A stretch of DNA of 12,146 nt, from positions 1-12,146 of the forward strand of contig JBNMPS010000086.1 in the NCBI GenBank assembly GCA_051277005.1, given 5' to 3'. The notes beneath the pieces were generated by a model. It searched no databases. It was not told where the DNA came from and worked only from the letters and a program-made list of their open reading frames with translations. How positions within the stretch are numbered: position 1 is the stretch's first letter; every line of letters begins with the position of its first letter. The position numbers were made by a program, and so were the translations under genes. Shown one piece after another: positions 1-7,518 of the stretch. Source of the stretch: Dasania sp051277005. GTDB taxonomy: Bacteria; Pseudomonadota; Gammaproteobacteria; Pseudomonadales; Dasaniaceae.

Positions 1-50
1 CCGTATTTAAAACAGAGATTACTGAGCAATCAGCAATAAATACTATTTGC

Positions 51-82
51 TTAAAAAACCCGCGATTAGTGGTTTTTTTTAA
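51..82. terminator. Two-way intrinsic terminator-like hairpin downstream of holA
   Basis: AAAAAACC (53-60) is complementary to GGTTTTTT (71-78), with a ten-base loop, and a run of eight T (73-80) closes the right side. Read on the minus strand the hairpin ends in six T, so it could stop the leuS-lptE-holA transcript about 170 bases after holA; read on the plus strand it could stop a gene lying to the left of the window. The GC part of the stem is only two pairs in the simplest fold (four, including a G-U pair, in an alternative fold with one mismatch). It is therefore a weaker hairpin than the one at 10631-10660. Confidence 0.55.
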
Positions 83-161
83 CCATATTTTGGGGTTGGT
101 ATTTTTTTAAACACATCGCTGTAGCATTGATGTTTGTTGCGCTAGCTAAATCTATAAAAGT

Positions 162-197
162 ACTCTGCACAGAGTTATCCACAGAAAATGTGGATAT
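162..197. promoter_or_regulatory. Two abutting inverted repeats with a facing pair of DnaA boxes
   Basis: ACTCTG-CA-CAGAGT (162-175) is a perfect inverted repeat. It is followed without a gap by TATCCACA (176-183), GAAAA and TGTGGATA (189-196), an 8-bp stem with a 5-base loop. Bases 175-183 read TTATCCACA, an exact match to the classical DnaA box TTATNCACA. Bases 189-197 on the minus strand read ATATCCACA, one mismatch from it. The site lies between holA and the left-hand terminator and is not next to dnaA or rpmH, where gammaproteobacterial oriC usually sits. I infer a possible DnaA-binding site outside the origin, or an RNA hairpin in the holA 3' untranslated region. Confidence 0.5.
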
Positions 198-223
198 GTT
201 TAAGCTGATTAAGGGCTGAACGA

Positions 224-271
224 AATGGCTAATAAGTATACGTTGAGGTTAGCCATTGATAGCTAATGGCT
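224..271. repeat. Alternative hairpins around the holA stop codon
   Basis: AATGGCTAA (224-232) is the exact inverse of TTAGCCATT (249-257), with a 16-base spacer. AATGGCT (265-271) is also the inverse of AGCCATT (251-257), with a 7-base loop. The middle arm contains the holA stop codon (TAA at 249-251, minus strand) and can pair with only one partner at a time. No T run follows either stem, so neither is a standard terminator. The function is unknown; it may affect mRNA 3'-end stability. Confidence 0.4.
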
Positions 272-1271
272 TGCCCGTCATTAGGGTGATGAGCTGTTCT
301 AACAGATCCCAGCTGTTGGCCTTACTCATGCCTTTGGCTGATTGATCAATGTCATTAGCGAGTTTAATGAGCTCTGCAATGCGTTTAATTGAAAGTTTTG
401 TCAATGCGAGCTTGGTGACATGTTTGCGGCTATCCCATATACGTTGGTTTTGCAGTACCCGGTCAATACCGTGACCATCACCTACCTGTTGGGCGCAGGC
501 GTACAGAGTGCGCAGCTCGCGATTAAATAACGGTAGTAGGGTAAATACTTGGCTACCTTCCGCTTTTAAGCCTTGCAGCATTTTTAGGGCACTGCGGGCG
601 TCGCCCTCTAAGCAACTGTCGATTAACCCAAACACGTTATAGCGCGCGCTATCGGCAACGGCGGCCATAACGGTATCAACCGTGATGAGTTCACCTTCGG
701 TATAAAGTTGTAGTTTGTGAACTTCTTGGGCGGCGGCTAATAAGTTGCCTTCAACTTTTTCGCTAAGTAGCTCCAAAGCCTGGCGGTTGGCTTGTAAACC
801 TTTGCTGTTGAGTCGCTGCTCTATCCAGCGAGGCAGGTCGCGAGCCCCAACGGGCCAAACCTGCACCGAAACACCGGCACTTTCTATCGTTTTAAACCAC
901 TTGCCACGTTGGCTGGCGGATTCAACTTTGCCACAAATAATCAATAAAACATTATCGGGGCTGGGGTTAGCCAAGTAATCAACAATAGCTTTTGAACCAG
1001 CAGCACCGGGTTTACCGGTAGGCATGCGCAGTTCAATAATTTTGCGTTCGGCAAATAGTGACATGGCTTGGTTGGCGGCGTAGAGTTCTTCGCCGTTAAA
1101 ATTATTTTCAACGTGAATAATATCTCTATCGCCAAAGCCTTGTGCCTTGCAGGCTTTGCGTAATGTGTCGGCACATTCTTGCACTAACAAAGGTTCATCA
1201 CCGTGAAGAATATAAACCGGCAGTAATTGTTTTTTTAATTGTTGTTGTAACTGTTCGGGTTTTATTTTCAT
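249..1271 (-). CDS. holA: DNA polymerase III delta subunit
   Basis: HolA is the delta subunit of the clamp loader. It opens the beta sliding clamp ring so the loader can place it on primed DNA at the replication fork. The 340-residue product is close to the 343 residues of E. coli HolA and aligns with it by eye along its length. Conserved landmarks are the N-terminal stretch LPVYILHGDEPLLVQE (about 17-32), the clamp-binding motif QAMSLF (68-73), the segment LPRWIEQR in the middle and EGNLLAAAQEVHKL before the C-terminal helical collar domain. The start is ATG at 1269-1271, 14 bases after the lptE stop. I see no convincing Shine-Dalgarno sequence, so translation may be coupled to lptE. In E. 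coli nadD follows holA; here a gene-free stretch with a terminator follows, so this is probably the last gene of the leuS-lptE-holA unit. Confidence 0.95.
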   Translation of the reverse strand: MKIKPEQLQQQLKKQLLPVYILHGDEPLLVQECADTLRKACKAQGFGDRDIIHVENNFNGEELYAANQAMSLFAERKIIELRMPTGKPGAAGSKAIVDYLANPSPDNVLLIICGKVESASQRGKWFKTIESAGVSVQVWPVGARDLPRWIEQRLNSKGLQANRQALELLSEKVEGNLLAAAQEVHKLQLYTEGELITVDTVMAAVADSARYNVFGLIDSCLEGDARSALKMLQGLKAEGSQVFTLLPLFNRELRTLYACAQQVGDGHGIDRVLQNQRIWDSRKHVTKLALTKLSIKRIAELIKLANDIDQSAKGMSKANSWDLLEQLITLMTGKPLAING

Positions 1272-1285
1272 TAAGGTTGTGAGCT

Positions 1286-1888
1286 TTATGCTTGTGGCTG
1301 TTTGTCTTGTTGGGCCAATATATTGAGAGCTTGCTCAAAGTTAAAACGGCTAACTTGTCGTGCTAACTTTTGAGCGAGTACCTGTAACATCTCATGGCTA
1401 GTGATGTTGGCTTCTTGGTCGGTACTCACTACCTTGTCTGGGTCGTTTGGAATCGTTTTTCTTTCGCTGACTGTAATAGGCCCCATGACGACTTTGCCAT
1501 TAGGGTTACGTAAGTCGAAAGTGACATCTTCGATTAATTGGTATTCGGCTACCGTTGCGCCAGCGCCTAAGGTGAGAGTACGGCGCTCTTTATTACGGCT
1601 TAAGATATGAATTTGAAAACCATCAGTTGTTAAGGTTGTTGTTTTACTCGAAGGAGGCAGGTTGGCAATCGAGGTGGCTGATTTTTTAGGTAGAGACGCT
1701 ATGTTAACCTGCTGGCTACTCAGGCTGTTTTTAAGGGCAACAGTGAAATTGGAGTAGGGGTTTTGAGCGTGTATAGAAATTGGCTCAACACCCGTTGGGA
1801 AGTCAATGTTACCTCTAAGCTGAAAGCCACAACCACTCATTAATATAATGACGCATAGAGTAATCAGGTGAGTTGTCGCTTTTAGCAT
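1286..1888 (-). CDS. lptE: LPS-assembly outer-membrane lipoprotein LptE
   Basis: LptE (formerly RlpB) is a lipoprotein that sits inside the LptD beta-barrel as a plug and helps deliver lipopolysaccharide to the outer leaflet of the outer membrane. The 200-residue product begins with a lipoprotein signal peptide: a charged start (K3), a hydrophobic core (about 8-16) and the lipobox MSGC, with C20 as the predicted acylated cysteine. G21 follows, and the lack of aspartate at +2 fits outer-membrane sorting. The sequence after the cysteine, GFQLRG, is the family's typical opening. The start ATG at 1886-1888 is preceded by AGGA (1895-1898 on the complement) at 6 bases' spacing. Its position between leuS and holA is the conserved context. 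As a lipoprotein it needs Lnt, encoded upstream in this cluster. Confidence 0.93.
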   Translation of the reverse strand: MLKATTHLITLCVIILMSGCGFQLRGNIDFPTGVEPISIHAQNPYSNFTVALKNSLSSQQVNIASLPKKSATSIANLPPSSKTTTLTTDGFQIHILSRNKERRTLTLGAGATVAEYQLIEDVTFDLRNPNGKVVMGPITVSERKTIPNDPDKVVSTDQEANITSHEMLQVLAQKLARQVSRFNFEQALNILAQQDKQPQA

Positions 1889-1915
1889 AGGGTTTCCTGT
1901 TTTTTTATTTAATGA

Positions 1916-1934
1916 CTATCGATTTAATCGCTAG
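1916..1934. repeat. Short imperfect inverted repeat in the leuS-lptE gap
   Basis: CTA-t-CGATT (1916-1924) pairs with AATCG-c-TAG (1926-1934) around a single central base, with one mismatch. It lies in the 52-base gap between leuS and lptE, just after the leuS stop. No T run follows on the minus strand, so it does not look like a terminator. It could be an mRNA processing or stability hairpin between two cotranscribed genes, or chance. Confidence 0.3.
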
Positions 1935-1940
1935 TGCCCG

Positions 1941-4421
1941 TTATTTAACGGCAATGGTCACTAGTTTACCTGGAATGACTTTACGCATTTTAATTTCTTT
2001 ACCTTCAAGAAAACTTTGTACGTTGTCATGGCTCATGGCAAGTTCCATTATGCTTTCTTCGCTAGCATCAGCGGCCACTTCGATTTTTGCACGTACTTTT
2101 CCGTTGATTTGAACCACCATTTCGATGCTGTTGCGCACCAAGGCTTTTTTATCAACCGTTGGCCATAAGGTATCGATAATCGCTTGTTTGTAACCTAGGT
2201 GTTGCCACAAATCATGACAAATATGAGGCGCGATAGGTGAAAGTAATAATACGATGGTTTCAATCGCTTCACGTTCAACGGCTAGGCCTTGGCCTTGGCC
2301 TTGGTTATCTTTAAATTTGCTGAGCTCATTGGTCAACTCCATGATGGCAGCAATGGCGGTATTAAAGGTTAACCGGCGGTCGCAATCGTCACTGACTTTG
2401 GCAATCGTCTCGTGCGTTTTGCGGCGTAGATTTTGTTGCTCTTTAGAAAGGCTCTCGGTATTTAAAGCGGGCGCATCACCGACTTCTAAATGTTTATGAA
2501 TGATTTTCCATAAACGGTTTAAATATTTTGAAGAACCCCCTACCGCAGAATCTGACCATTCCAGTGATTGCTCAGGCGGAGCAGCAAACATGATGAATAA
2601 GCGTACGGTGTCGGCACCGTATTGCTCAATCATTCGTTGTGGATCGACGGTATTGCCTTTTGATTTCGACATTTTGGTGCCGTCTTTAAGCACCATGCCT
2701 TGGCACAACAAGCGGTTGAAGGGTTCGTCGCAGTTAACCAAACCTTCATCGCGCATGAGTTTGTGGAAAAAACGAGCGTATAACAAATGCAGTATGGCGT
2801 GTTCAATACCGCCCACATATTGGTCTACCGGTAGCCAGTAGTTAGCCGCGTCGCTGTCTAACATGCCGTCTTCATAGTTGGGGCTGGTGAAACGCGCGTA
2901 GTACCAAGATGATTCCATAAAGGTATCGAAGGTATCGGTTTCGCGCTCAACCGCTTGGCCGTTGTGCTCGTCTTTGCGCCACTCTGGGTCGCTCTTGATG
3001 GGCGAACTTACGCCATCCATTACAACATCGGTTGGTAGCAGTACGGGTAGGCGATCGGCTGGAACTGCAATCTCACCGCCTTCTGGTAAATTAAGCATGG
3101 GGATAGGTGAGCCCCAGTAACGTTGGCGAGAAACACCCCAGTCGCGTAAACGGTAGTTAGTGGTGCGTTTACCTTTTTTAAGCGCAATTAATTTGTCGGC
3201 GATGGCATCAAAGGCGGCTTGAAAATCTAGGCCATCGAACTCACCCGAGTTGATGGTGGTGGTGTTATCTTTGCTGGCGTACCAGCCTGACCACTCATCA
3301 CGGGCAAACGCCGCGTTGTCTTTGTTGCTGGCAATAACCTGAGTGATGGCCAAGTCGTATTTGTTGGCAAAAGCAAAGTCGCGCTCATCGTGAGCGGGTA
3401 CGGCCATAACTGCACCTGAGCCGTAATCCATCAACACATAGTTGGCGACCCAAACCGGGACTAAGTCACCGGTGATAGGGTGCACAGCATTGATGCCCGT
3501 GTAGAGACCTTTTTTCTCCATGGTCGCCATGTCGGCTTCGGCCACCGAGCTGGTTTTACATTCTTGAATGAAGGCGGCAAGTTCTGGGTTGTTTTTAGAG
3601 AGTGCTAAGCTGATAGGGTGTTCGGCGGCCAAGCTCACATAGGTGGCGCCCATTAATGTGTCGGGACGGGTGGTGTAAACGTCAAAACTTTCTTGCCCTG
3701 CAACGGCTTGCTCTAGGGCGAAGGTCATTTCAACACCTTCTGAGCGGCCTATCCAGTTACGTTGCATGGTTTTAACTTGTTCGGGCCAGCCGTCAAGTTG
3801 ATCTAAGTCTGCCAATAGTTGATCGGCATATTCAGTGATTCTAATAAACCATTGCGGGATTTCTTTTTTCTCCACTTGGGTATCACAGCGCCAGCAGCAG
3901 CCGTTGATCACTTGTTCGTTGGCAAGAACGGTTTCATCAACCGGGCACCAATTAACTGCTGAGGTTTTTTTGTAAACTAAACCTTTTTCGTACAAGCGGG
4001 TGAAGAACCATTGTTCCCAGCGGTAGTAGTCTGGTTTACAGGTGGCGAGTTCACGGGTCCAGTCGTAGGCGAAACCCAGTTGTTTTAACTGATCGCGCAT
4101 ATAGGCGATGTTTTCGTCGGTCCACTTAGCGGGGGCAGTTTTGTTTTTTACCGCGGCGTTTTCGGCCGGTAAACCAAAAGCATCCCAGCCCATGGGCTGT
4201 AAAACATTTTTGCCTAACATACGTTGGTAACGAGAGATAACATCGGCAATGGTGTAGTTGCGTACATGACCCATGTGCAGCTTGCCGCTGGGATAGGGGA
4301 ACATCGCCAGGCAATAGTATTTGTCCTTGTTGGTATCGACTTCGACTTCAAAACTTTTGTTGCTGGACCAGTAAAGCTGCGCCTGTTGCTCGATGTCCTT
4401 GGGGGAATACTGTTCTTGCAT
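1941..4421 (-). CDS. leuS: Leucyl-tRNA synthetase
   Basis: This class Ia aminoacyl-tRNA synthetase joins leucine to tRNA-Leu using ATP in the cytoplasm, and edits mischarged tRNA. The product has 826 residues, slightly shorter than the 860 of E. coli LeuS but complete at both ends. Visible motifs, in order: HIGH-type signature HMGH (49-52); the cysteine-rich CCWRCD of the zinc-like insert; the CP1 editing domain with the threonine-rich TTRPDT (250-255) and the editing aspartate D348 in AHDERD; then KMSKS (583-587). The C-terminal part holds the anticodon-binding helices and ends with the small domain containing VNGKVRAKI. The start ATG (4419-4421) follows AAGG at reasonable spacing. A 132-base gap with a candidate promoter and a strong leader hairpin separates it from lnt, so leuS probably starts its own transcript with lptE and holA. 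A Gln-Gly repeat at 707-712 is noted separately. Confidence 0.98.
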   Translation of the reverse strand: MQEQYSPKDIEQQAQLYWSSNKSFEVEVDTNKDKYYCLAMFPYPSGKLHMGHVRNYTIADVISRYQRMLGKNVLQPMGWDAFGLPAENAAVKNKTAPAKWTDENIAYMRDQLKQLGFAYDWTRELATCKPDYYRWEQWFFTRLYEKGLVYKKTSAVNWCPVDETVLANEQVINGCCWRCDTQVEKKEIPQWFIRITEYADQLLADLDQLDGWPEQVKTMQRNWIGRSEGVEMTFALEQAVAGQESFDVYTTRPDTLMGATYVSLAAEHPISLALSKNNPELAAFIQECKTSSVAEADMATMEKKGLYTGINAVHPITGDLVPVWVANYVLMDYGSGAVMAVPAHDERDFAFANKYDLAITQVIASNKDNAAFARDEWSGWYASKDNTTTINSGEFDGLDFQAAFDAIADKLIALKKGKRTTNYRLRDWGVSRQRYWGSPIPMLNLPEGGEIAVPADRLPVLLPTDVVMDGVSSPIKSDPEWRKDEHNGQAVERETDTFDTFMESSWYYARFTSPNYEDGMLDSDAANYWLPVDQYVGGIEHAILHLLYARFFHKLMRDEGLVNCDEPFNRLLCQGMVLKDGTKMSKSKGNTVDPQRMIEQYGADTVRLFIMFAAPPEQSLEWSDSAVGGSSKYLNRLWKIIHKHLEVGDAPALNTESLSKEQQNLRRKTHETIAKVSDDCDRRLTFNTAIAAIMELTNELSKFKDNQGQGQGLAVEREAIETIVLLLSPIAPHICHDLWQHLGYKQAIIDTLWPTVDKKALVRNSIEMVVQINGKVRAKIEVAADASEESIMELAMSHDNVQSFLEGKEIKMRKVIPGKLVTIAVK
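2285..2304 (-). repeat. Three-unit GGCCTT tandem repeat inside leuS
   Basis: GGCCTT occurs three times in a row (2285-2302), followed by GG. On the coding strand it spells alternating Gln and Gly codons, residues 707-712 of LeuS (Q-G-Q-G-Q-G). It lies between helices of the anticodon-binding domain, just before the conserved SPIAPHIC segment, where E. coli LeuS has an unrelated linker. The unit is six bases, so changes in copy number would keep the frame. Confidence 0.8.
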
Positions 4422-4437
4422 GTTCTGCCTTAAATGG

Positions 4438-4464
4438 GCGCTAGAGCCTATATGGCTATAGCGC
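4438..4464 (-). promoter_or_regulatory. Strong hairpin in the leuS leader
   Basis: GCGCTAgaGCC (4438-4448) and GGCtaTAGCGC (4454-4464) form an 11-position stem with ten Watson-Crick pairs and a single G-A mismatch, around a 5-base TATAT loop. In the minus-strand transcript the hairpin ends 16 bases before the leuS ATG, next to the Shine-Dalgarno AAGG. No T run follows, so it is not a standard terminator. It may modulate leuS translation or mRNA stability, or be a protein-binding dyad in the DNA. The structure is seen directly; the function is inferred. Confidence 0.5.
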
Positions 4465-4501
4465 GTAAATCGCTGTGGAAAAGCTTGAAAATAAGCCGCG
4501 C

Positions 4502-4507
4502 ATTCTA
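4502..4507 (-). promoter_or_regulatory. Candidate -10 box of the leuS promoter
   Basis: The complement reads TAGAAT, five of six matches to TATAAT, followed by a GC-rich stretch (GCGCGG). It would place the transcript start about 75 bases before leuS, so the leader would include the hairpin at 4438-4464. I do not see a good -35 hexamer at 16-18 bases, so the call rests on the -10 box and on its position in the lnt-leuS gap. Confidence 0.4.
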
Positions 4508-4553
4508 CCAGTTATTGGCAGGGCGCGCATGTGTTGAACGTGGAGTTTATCGC

Positions 4554-6056
4554 CTAGGGTTGGCGTTTTTTAAGTATCGCCAATGCGACCAGGATAAAGA
4601 AGCATAAGCTGAGGATAGGCCATGAACCCACTTGGGAAAATGGGGTGGCCCCCACCATGACTTTAGCTTCGCCGCGAATAATCGCTTGTTTAAATTGGGG
4701 GCCTAGGGTAACAATGCGGCCGCGCTCATCGACGATGGCGCTAACCCCGCTGCCGGTACTGCGTAACAGGTAACGGCCATTCTCTAAGGCGCGCATCTGA
4801 GCCATTTCTAAGTGTTGCAGTGGGCCTATGGAATCACCAAACCAGCCGTCGTTGCTAATGGTGAGTAGCATATCCGCATTAGCGGCACTCTGTCTGGCCA
4901 GATCTGGATAAACCACCTCATAGCAGATTAAGGGTACTAGGGTTATGTCTGCGGCGGTTAAGGGAGGTTGATGCTCACTACCGGCAGAAAAGGCCGACAT
5001 GGGTAAATCAAAAAACTGAATGAGTCCACGTAACAGGTATTCAAGCGGCACATATTCGCCAAAGGGTACCAGGCGCTGTTTGTGGTAAATACCTTCGCCA
5101 TTACCTAAGGCAACAATACTGTTGTGGGTATAGTGTTGGCCACCGATGGTTTCAACCGAGGGGATGCCGGTGATTAGGGCGGTATTGTGTTTACTCGCGT
5201 GTTTGGCCATGCCATCCAAAAAAGGTTTGGCATTGTGGTAGAGTCCGGGGATGGCGGCCTCGGGCCAGATGACAATATCATTTTCGGCCCATAGTGATCG
5301 GCTCATACGATTGTAGCTGTTGAGGGTTGGCCAGTATTGGTCTTTGTCCCATTTAACCGCTTGCGAGATGTTGGCCTGCACCATGGCGATTTTCACGACG
5401 GGTTTATCGGCGGGTTTAACCCAGTCGATGTGCTGTAGGGCAAAGCCGGTTAGCCATAACATTAATACCATCATCAAGCTGGGGTAATGCCAACACTGTT
5501 TGAGTAGGCGTTGCGCTAGCGCAGCACCAGTGAGGGCTACAATAAACCCTAAAGTGAAAACGCCGCCAACGGGGCTCCAACCTGCTAAGGGTGTTTCAAG
5601 ATGACCATAGCCAATGTAAACCCAGGGGAAACCGGTTAAGAACCAATTGCGAAACCATTCGCACAGCACAAAAATGGCGGCAAAACCTAACAGCGAGCCT
5701 GCGGGGAGTTGTTGAATATAGCGATGATAAATCCAGCCAAAAATAGCCCACGTTAAAGCGAGGCCGCCGGTAAACAAAAAGGTGATAAAAATAGCTAAGG
5801 GAACAGGGGCGTAACCAAATTCGTGGATGCTAACATAGACCCATGAGGCACCACTGCCAAACAACCCCAAGCCGTAAAACCAGCCGCGCAAGATTGCTTG
5901 TTGGCTGGTAATGTTATTAAACAATAAAACAAACAGCGTACAGCTTACTATCCCCAGCGGCCAAATATTAAAGGGCGCTAATGACAGGGTGATTAAACTG
6001 CCGGCGAGCAGTGCCACAAGATGGCCTGGCCAGCCTTGGGTAATTGTTGTTAGCAT
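4554..6056 (-). CDS. lnt: Apolipoprotein N-acyltransferase
   Basis: Lnt is an inner-membrane enzyme that moves an acyl chain from a phospholipid to the amino group of the diacylated cysteine of lipoproteins, the last step of their maturation before Lol sorting. The 500-residue product has the family plan: several hydrophobic transmembrane segments in the first ~210 residues, a periplasmic nitrilase-like domain (about 220-465) and a final transmembrane segment (about 475-493). The catalytic triad is intact: E266 in WPEAAIP, K326 in YHKQRLVPFGE and C378 in LICYEVVYPD. The second essential glutamate, E334 in FGEYVP, is also present. The K-to-E and K-to-C distances (8 and 52) match E. coli Lnt (K335, E343, C387). 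The start ATG is at 6054-6056, 14 bases after the corC stop, with only a weak ribosome-binding site. It is probably the last gene of the miaB-ybeZ-ybeY-corC-lnt unit. Confidence 0.97.
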   Translation of the reverse strand: MLTTITQGWPGHLVALLAGSLITLSLAPFNIWPLGIVSCTLFVLLFNNITSQQAILRGWFYGLGLFGSGASWVYVSIHEFGYAPVPLAIFITFLFTGGLALTWAIFGWIYHRYIQQLPAGSLLGFAAIFVLCEWFRNWFLTGFPWVYIGYGHLETPLAGWSPVGGVFTLGFIVALTGAALAQRLLKQCWHYPSLMMVLMLWLTGFALQHIDWVKPADKPVVKIAMVQANISQAVKWDKDQYWPTLNSYNRMSRSLWAENDIVIWPEAAIPGLYHNAKPFLDGMAKHASKHNTALITGIPSVETIGGQHYTHNSIVALGNGEGIYHKQRLVPFGEYVPLEYLLRGLIQFFDLPMSAFSAGSEHQPPLTAADITLVPLICYEVVYPDLARQSAANADMLLTISNDGWFGDSIGPLQHLEMAQMRALENGRYLLRSTGSGVSAIVDERGRIVTLGPQFKQAIIRGEAKVMVGATPFSQVGSWPILSLCFFILVALAILKKRQP

Positions 6057-6070
6057 AAATCTACAGTGTT

Positions 6071-6934
6071 TTAATTATTGTTATTTTGCTCATTTTTTTC
6101 GAGGGTGGTCATCCTCAGTAAATGAATTTGACGGGTGTCTGCACTGAGAATTTTAAATTCAAAGTTATCCATGTTGGTGATTTCATTGCGTCGAGGCAGG
6201 TGGCCAAACTGTCGTAAAATCATGCCGCCGATGGTGTCGAACTCTTCATCGCTAAAGTGGGTGTGAAAGTGTTCGTTGAACTCATCAATAGGGGTTAGTG
6301 CCTTTATGATATAATCGTTGTCAGCCAACTTTTTGATAAACACGTCAGCGTCTGAATCGGTTTCATCTTCTATTTCACCAACAATTTCTTCTAGGACATC
6401 TTCAATGGTGACAAGGCCTGCGACACCGCCGTATTCGTCAATGACGATGGCCATGTGATTTCTATTTTCTCTAAACTCTCTTAGCAATACATTTAAGCGC
6501 TTGCTTTCTGGCACGGCAGTTGCCGGGCGTAAAAGCGTGGTGATATCAAAATTTTCGGTATCGTTTTGCAAAACCTGAGGCAGCAAATCTTTAGCCAGTA
6601 AAATCCCTTGCACCTCATCGGCATTTTCGCCAATAACGGGAAAGCGTGAATGAGAGCTTTTGATGATTTTAGGTAGAATTTCTTTGAGTGATTGCTCCGC
6701 CTTGACCACGACCATTTGAGGTCTTGGAATCATGATTTCGCGCACCTGCATATCGGCAACTTTGAGCGCACCATCAATTATGCTAACCACGTCACTGTCT
6801 ATAACTTTGTTTTGCTCGGCCACTTGAATAAGCTGCATTAAGTCGTCGCGGCTGGTGGGCTCAGAGGAAAAGGCGTGGGCAATTTTTTCGAGCCAGCTAC
6901 GGTCTTCTGGCTCGGTGGATCGGTCTTCGCTCAT
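6071..6934 (-). CDS. corC: CBS-pair protein CorC/YbeX
   Basis: CorC (YbeX) is a cytoplasmic CBS-domain protein, named in Salmonella for its link to CorA-dependent magnesium and cobalt efflux; work in E. coli connects ybeX to ribosome and RNA homeostasis. The 287-residue product is close to the 292 of E. coli. It has a short N-terminal segment, two CBS repeats (about 66-125, opening with VREIMIPRPQM, and about 132-188, with the hallmark VIDEYGGVAGLVTIEDVLEE), an acidic linker and the C-terminal CorC/HlyC domain (about 203-280) with EFDTIGGMIL and FGHLPRRNE. The membrane DUF21 part of larger CorB-like proteins is absent, as expected for this subfamily. The tail ends in an asparagine run. The start ATG is at 6932-6934; a possible AAGG lies rather far upstream (about 15 bases). 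A 105-base gap separates it from ybeY. Confidence 0.93.
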   Translation of the reverse strand: MSEDRSTEPEDRSWLEKIAHAFSSEPTSRDDLMQLIQVAEQNKVIDSDVVSIIDGALKVADMQVREIMIPRPQMVVVKAEQSLKEILPKIIKSSHSRFPVIGENADEVQGILLAKDLLPQVLQNDTENFDITTLLRPATAVPESKRLNVLLREFRENRNHMAIVIDEYGGVAGLVTIEDVLEEIVGEIEDETDSDADVFIKKLADNDYIIKALTPIDEFNEHFHTHFSDEEFDTIGGMILRQFGHLPRRNEITNMDNFEFKILSADTRQIHLLRMTTLEKNEQNNNN

Positions 6935-6991
6935 AGTATTTTGTTATTACCTTTTAAATGTAAACTTTATGTTTTTGGGTTAGCTAGTGTC

Positions 6992-7019
6992 ACAGTAGCC
7001 GTTTTACCGTACTTATCAA
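6992..7019 (-). promoter_or_regulatory. Weak candidate promoter between ybeY and corC
   Basis: The 105-base gap before corC is unusually long for this operon. Its complement contains TTGATA (7014-7019) and, 16 bases on, TACTGT (6992-6997), a passable -35/-10 pair that would give corC-lnt an internal start. The -10 is poor (four of six matches) and the AT-rich background makes chance likely. Confidence 0.25.
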
Positions 7020-7039
7020 ATAAGCGCTATAGGTTGTTT

Positions 7040-7513
7040 TCAGCCATGCTCATGATAGGGGTTGGCGTAACCTATGGAGGCGAGTAGTTCAATTTCAATG
7101 CATTCCATGGTTTCAGCTTGCTGTTCTTCTATATGGTCGTAACCCAGCAGGTGTAAGGTGCCGTGTATAACCATGTGAGCCCAATGGGCCGATAAACTTT
7201 TTTGCTGTTCGTTTGCTTCTTGTTTTACCACTTCGGGGCAAATAATCATATCGCCCAAAAGGGGTATATCAATATGTTCTGGTAGATCGGCGGGAAATGA
7301 TAAAACGTTAGTGACTTTGTCTTTGTGACGATAATCTCTATTTAGGCTTTGAATCTCTTCTTCATCCACTAGGCGTATCGTTAACTCTGCCTCTTCTTTA
7401 CGGCCTTCAAGTACCAGTGCAACCCATTGGTCAAAGTCGTAGCGGCTCGGGTGTTCTTTGTCACTGACCTCAGTGAGGCTATCGGTAATTTGTAAATCTA
7501 AACATAGCTTCAT
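7040..7513 (-). CDS. ybeY: Endoribonuclease YbeY, rRNA maturation factor
   Basis: YbeY is a metal-dependent endoribonuclease of the UPF0054 family, required for 16S rRNA 3'-end maturation and for quality control of 70S ribosomes. The 157-residue product matches the usual ~155. The zinc site HGTLHLLGYDH is intact, with H117, H121 and H127 corresponding to H114, H118 and H124 of E. coli. The conserved central segment TNVLSFPAD and the LGDMIIC strand are also present. The start ATG is at 7511-7513, only 5 bases after the ybeZ stop, so translation is likely coupled. This ybeZ-ybeY pairing is the standard arrangement. Confidence 0.96.
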   Translation of the reverse strand: MKLCLDLQITDSLTEVSDKEHPSRYDFDQWVALVLEGRKEEAELTIRLVDEEEIQSLNRDYRHKDKVTNVLSFPADLPEHIDIPLLGDMIICPEVVKQEANEQQKSLSAHWAHMVIHGTLHLLGYDHIEEQQAETMECIEIELLASIGYANPYHEHG

Positions 7514-7518
7514 GGCAA

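Noticed and set aside
1..248. A tRNA, small RNA gene or short protein gene in the left gene-free stretch
   Set aside because: I found no cloverleaf, CCA end or credible reading frame with a ribosome-binding site; only the terminator and the inverted repeats are supported.
2500..2841. 113-residue open frame antisense to leuS
   Set aside because: It lies wholly inside leuS on the opposite strand, has no recognisable features, and is explained as a shadow of the LeuS codons.
4474..4483. TGTGGAAAAG in the leuS leader as a further DnaA box
   Set aside because: It lacks the required TGTGNATAA pattern, and there is no facing partner.
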